From assembly GCF_037975245.1 (NCBI RefSeq), contig NC_092568.1:37720501-37784500 (forward strand): 64,000 bases of DNA, in the 5' to 3' direction. The notes beneath the pieces are model-generated. The model ran no database searches. It was not told the origin of the DNA and saw only the letters and a program-made list of their open reading frames with translations. This document shows positions 11,942 through 64,000 of this stretch, piece after piece (the first letter of the stretch is position 1; the number at the start of each line of letters is the position of its first letter). Position numbers and translations under genes: made by a program. The DNA comes from Apostichopus japonicus (lineage: Eukaryota; Echinodermata; Holothuroidea; Aspidochirotida; Stichopodidae).

Positions 11942-12928
11942 CATAGGCGTACGGGACCATTTCGGTTTGGGGGGGGGGGCAGAAACTTTATGCCCGAAAT
12001 TTCCCGTGACACTATCTAAGCGGAGCGCCACCATCAGTTGGCGCGTAGCGAAGAATCTTTTGGGCAAAATATGCCTCTCAGATTACAGGAAATGGCACTT
12101 CTGAGGCCTTGCAAGTTGCATCTAAACATTCTTTATTTTATAATCTCACGTTTAGAAATTTACACTTCCCAAAAATTTGGTAACATCACTTTGATGGGGA
12201 AAACTAGGACAGTATATTTTTTAAGCTCCTATTTAGTTACGGTATTTTACTATTTTAACGTACACAGTACTCAGCTACCCCCAGAAAAACATACATTGTT
12301 TAACGACACGTAGGCGGGAAAATGTCGCTGTGTCGGGTGAGACTGCAATTTGTCTCACAAAAAAGTATAAAAAATAGCAAAGAATATGATAAACCTGTAC
12401 TTTTAGGCTTGTAGGCACCCCCCCCCCCCCCACCATGAAAAAGAAAATGTTTCTTATATACACTCATGTCTGGGATGTCCAGATATACAGTTGACTAGTT
12501 AGAAAAAAATGTTTACTGCGGTTTTTTCACTTCAGAGACTGCTAATCTCCATGCATGCTTGTCACCACGATTGTGAGCGGCGTTCACTGTTAATAAATTT
12601 GGGCGATAGTGCAAAAAGCGTGGTAGCCCAGATGAGCTGCACTTACGGTGGTGTTACACGGAAAAATTCGGGCATCATGATGCTAAATAAAGATAATCAT
12701 TAGGCCCATATTAATATTAATGTCACAAAACAAATAACACAGAACGCTCTCCACGGAATTTTCGGGCAAAAATATGAAAAAGATTCGGGCAAGCTACTAC
12801 ATATTTATATATATATTTTTTTCTCCTCTTATGGTGCCCGAATTTTTCAGGACTTTTGCCCGAATTTCTTGTCCTCTGGAAATTTGGGGGACCCCTGCCC
12901 CCCCCCCCCCCCGCCTCGTACGCCTATG
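11942..12928. mobile_element. Non-autonomous hAT-like DNA transposon, 987 bp, with 8-bp target duplication
   Basis: Left end CATAGGCGTACGGGACC, right end complement CATAGGCGTACGAGGC, each followed by a long G-run (C-run on this strand) and CAG. The flanks are a perfect direct duplication GTTCAAGT (11934-11941 and 12929-12936). Eight-base duplications and CA...TG termini fit the hAT superfamily. Inside, the word TTCGGGCA and its complement recur (about 11991, 12665, 12763, 12783, 12836, 12867), like subterminal transposase sites. No transposase segment is visible, so it must be mobilised in trans. Confidence 0.85.
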
Positions 12929-12936
12929 GTTCAAGT

Positions 12937-14240
12937 CGAAGAAGTTTTCATAGCAGGCCCTCAACCATGCAGAGTCATTCATTCCAGTTTTGGCATAATT
13001 AGCACGGACCAGCGACAGCGTTGCCTGACAGACATGAACAGACTGACACGAGTGGGGAAGTCCTCACCATTTTCCTGTTGAATTTAAACGTTCATGCTAA
13101 AAGCACAAATTAATTAATTTGCCGCTTATAGCTATAGTTACGAGATTCAGGCCTGACGAATTAGGGGAGGGGCAGCCCAGTGGGACATGAGCCTGCCAGG
13201 CACGGAAAACATGGGATGAAGCTTGAATACTATGCTTTAGGGTAAATGAAGGATGCAAAAGTAGAAGGGAGGGGGCTGGTGGCATAAATGCCCATGAAAT
13301 CCTACTTGCTTATGACGCCTCTAACCAAGTCCAAGGTCCGACTCTTACGTTTCTTCGCAATTTGCCACAATGAAGAGTGGTTATTTTGTTTAGTCTTCAT
13401 GGAATGCAACGTCTTAAAACTGTCATATAAGCTTGCCCAGGGCTCGAGAGTTTGTGCACAAGCGGTTTGATATTTTTCTGGCCTCAAATTGGAAAATCAT
13501 GAATTAGGCTATACATTGAGGGTAACTAGGCCGGTGCTGCCGGTGTCATATCAATTCGTTAGCGCCATTTCCTGTGCGGCACGCCAACTTTGTTCGACCG
13601 CCGCAGTCAGTGAAGCCTATACGACTTTATCACCATATAAACCATTTTCTTACAGCCGTTACGTAAAAAGTTTATTGCCAAAATCAAGGGTTCAAACGGC
13701 ACTACACAGAGAAATGTGTTAGGCTATCTTTCAAATTATGTCGGAACTCCTGGGCCCCAGGGAGGGGGAGGGGTAACTGACAGGCGAAGCTATAGACGTG
13801 TTAGACGTACCGGTAGTAGTTTATTACTCCAAAAAAATATAGATAAAATGAAAAAGGGAATTCTCTGTGTATTTCAACTTTGTAGGGTAGTGCGACAAAA
13901 GCGACTTTAATTTGAGTTCCCATAAAATGGACCCTCTGTACTTTTGTACCACAAATTCCATGATTTGGATATTTTTTGATGAACAAAATGGCATACTGTT
14001 TGCTTTTTTTTATATTAATGTTTCAACAATAGGGCCCTTTCGTATACAAATTTCTAATTCCTCAATGAAAAAAATGAAGAAGAAGAAAAACTTGAAAACA
14101 GGCACAATGCAGTATGTATATCGCGCGCACTCACGCACGCGTTTGCAAATGATAGCTATAGGCTAGACCCAGACGCGTCACAATAAACTGCGACGTTTCA
14201 TTTCCATTTTGAACGCGCTATTACCGCTTCGCGCGTTATA
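12937..14240. other. Upstream non-coding region, no supported gene
   Basis: Mixed sequence with a palindromic CCTGGGCCCCAGG near 13748 and a CpG-containing stretch near 13530-13620 and 14110-14240. Several open frames of 60-84 codons show no recognisable motif. Confidence 0.4.
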
Positions 14241-14244
14241 CCGC

Positions 14245-14432
14245 CTTTGTATGTATGTATGAATATTAGATCCTCCTGCTAACGGGAACTCGCAAAGAAG
14301 CCTCATTGGCTTATCAAAGCCGCAAGCTGACCGAAGTCAGTCTCTTACATTCATACTTAACGTCCATGATTATAAATTGTTAATCGTCAACAACTCTGTA
14401 ATTGGACGACATACATTGATCTGGGAAACTTT
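14245..14432 (-). mobile_element. SINE body (family B), tRNA head missing
   Basis: About 90% identical to 24868-25027 over 160 bp: GAACTCGCAAAGAAGCCTCA, TGACCGAAGTCAGTCTCT, CGTCCATGATTAT, GGACGACATACATT. The (TGTA)n run at 14248-14262 would be its 3' tail on the minus strand. The tRNA-like part present in the other copy is absent here. The internal CTGACCGAAGTCAG is a perfect 5-bp hairpin with a CGAA loop. Confidence 0.8.
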
Positions 14433-14699
14433 CTAACCCTGTGTGGCACGTATAGACATATTAGGAAATTCTTAAACCCGTACAATAGTTAAGCCAAGTT
14501 TCAACACATAACTGGACCAGGCCAGGCAAATTATTATACTTTGTAGCCTTATTGAATTAATCATTTTCCCATCCTATCATAACAGTTAAGTTCAGGCTAG
14601 TGTAGCATAAGCAATTAAGATATAGGTATAGTATATATGCTAGGTTTATGCTCGTCATTTTCACTAGGCCTGTAACTAAGGTCTGGTTACCGGTATAAA

Positions 14700-15110
14700 A
14701 TATACATTTGACATTTAACCATGTGAACGCTAACATCGGTTAAAACGGCAACCACATATTTTGATAGAATTTGGTATTGCCATGATACCTGTGAAGGTTC
14801 CATTTCAATTCAATGTTTCCCCTTGGAGTTATAGCAAAAGCTCGATTTGCACTAAATTTGACATTTGATCTCTGACCTTTGGTTCAAAGAGCCTGCGAGA
14901 CACAAGGTTTTCTTCCCACCAAGTTTGAAGAAAATCGACCCAGCCGTTTAGGAGGAGTTTTTGATACAAAGTCGCTCTTAAAAAATACATTTGAACTTTA
15001 ACTACATGAACTTTGACCTCGGCTCCCATGGCAACCACATATTTTGATTGATCTTGACATTGCCATTGTACCTGCGAAGGTTCCATGTCAATTGCATTAA
15101 CAATTGGCAA
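14700..15110. repeat. Diverged TGACCT-type repeat, two copies about 290 bp apart
   Basis: GGCAACCACATATTTTGAT recurs at about 14748 and 15030, followed in both by ATTGCCAT..TACCTG and GAAGGTTCCAT. The intervening CCAAGTTTGAAGAAAATCGA is typical of dispersed animal repeats. The minus-strand open frame over the second copy is a by-product. Confidence 0.6.
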
Positions 15111-15124
15111 AGGAACTACAATAT

Positions 15125-15150
15125 CTCATCCTCCCTACGGGAGGGATGAG
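15125..15150. repeat. Small inverted repeat (hairpin)
   Basis: CTCATCCTCCC, loop TAC, GGGAGGGATGAG: an 11-bp stem with one bulged base. It sits at the end of the preceding dispersed repeat and may be its terminus. Confidence 0.6.
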
Positions 15151-15899
15151 GTTAAAAACCAAAAGAGCACTTTTTCATGGCAAATATGGACACTTCTTAT
15201 GAACGAAAATGGGCACTTTTGAGTTTTTTCACAACACTCAAGGGAAGGGGATGGGGGGGGGGGACATGGCCCCAGCTCTCCGTCATTATTTACTATCAGC
15301 TAATTCAATTATTACAAAAAGTCGGTGCTATGTTCTTTACATAAAGACTTCTTATATGCTGTGAAGCAATTACGTGGATACCCAACTTCAACTCTGCCAT
15401 TTCTCCACCTGTAGTATCATGCATTTCTGTTATAATGTGTAGGTCCTACCTGTGTTTGGCTGCGGGTGGTCGTGGAAGGGGGGGGGGGTTGGAAAGGTGA
15501 GACGCCACTGATGAAAATGTCCCTCATATAACACTTGGTAAAGCGTTAGTATTGTAACTGAAAGTTCAATGCAATTTGAGTCCCAAACGAGGAAGGGGAC
15601 CCTTCCCCTTAATAAAGGCTTGTACCATAATGCTGTAGCTTCAGGACGAGGTAAATTTTCTAAGGGTTAATTTTGGTTCAAATTTACGAATAAATCGGGG
15701 TTCAAAATTGAAAATTCCTATTTCAGTGAAATGTAACGTTATTTACACGGTTTGATAGTGAATATATGCTAACATTATTAAACCGACTATTTTTTTCATT
15801 TTATTTCCGTAGAATAGCCTTTATATTTGCATCATTATCCTTCGGGGATCAGATGTGGATGTGGTTGCAACTACTTTCAGCATAGTATGATAAACATAA
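15151..15899. other. Non-coding upstream of EML
   Basis: Poly-G tracts at about 15251-15263 and 15479-15490, and a short inverted repeat AAGGGGACCCTTCCCCTT near 15595. Nothing coding recognised. Confidence 0.45.

Positions 15900-64000
<48,101 letters not shown>

Overview
The window is AT-rich metazoan genomic DNA: long introns, short exons with GT-AG junctions, many SINEs and DNA transposons, and no bacterial-style gene packing. It is dominated by one plus-strand gene, the 5' part of an EML5/EML6-type microtubule-associated protein (echinoderm microtubule-associated protein-like family). Repeat style (TGACCT-rich interspersed repeats, many AGGCCTA and TACAGTA words) together with a protein that is close to, but clearly diverged from, the vertebrate one suggests an invertebrate deuterostome. 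An echinoderm, perhaps a sea cucumber, is my guess; the sequence does not prove it.

Layout. Positions 1-9.8 kb hold no recognisable conserved gene, only SINE pieces and local repeats, plus two weak candidate exons on the minus strand. The better one is a start codon with a strong context, five codons and a consensus splice donor near 9.8 kb. Positions 9.8-16.1 kb are upstream DNA with a hAT-like transposon (11.94-12.93 kb), another SINE fragment and a TGACCT-type repeat. The EML start codon is at 16130. Twelve coding exons follow (16130-16326, 24505-24664, 47697-47795, 48215-48469, 51333-51468, 52331-52532, 58471-58608, 59255-59511, 60680-60892, 61376-61555, 62097-62313, 63470-63656). Joined, they give 2241 nt, an uninterrupted 747 codons with matching phases at every junction. 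They encode the first HELP + WD40 (TAPE) unit, an acidic linker, and the second HELP motif. The gene runs off the right edge.

Intron 1 (8.2 kb) and intron 2 (23 kb) are the mobile-element reservoir. They carry three elements flanked by TA, with terminal inverted repeats of similar start (TAGGGCA, TGGTCA, TAGTCA). Each is filled with 8-10 copies of its own 14-17 bp motif. A 567-bp hAT element with a perfect 8-bp duplication, a foldback element, a 760-bp minisatellite with a 258-bp higher-order period, and many copies of an unclassified interspersed repeat are also here. Introns 6 and 11 hold a tRNA-derived SINE, a LINE reverse-transcriptase tail remnant and a TTAA-flanked element.

The only gene with a supported function is the EML gene. 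The rest of the window reads as non-coding DNA shaped by transposition.
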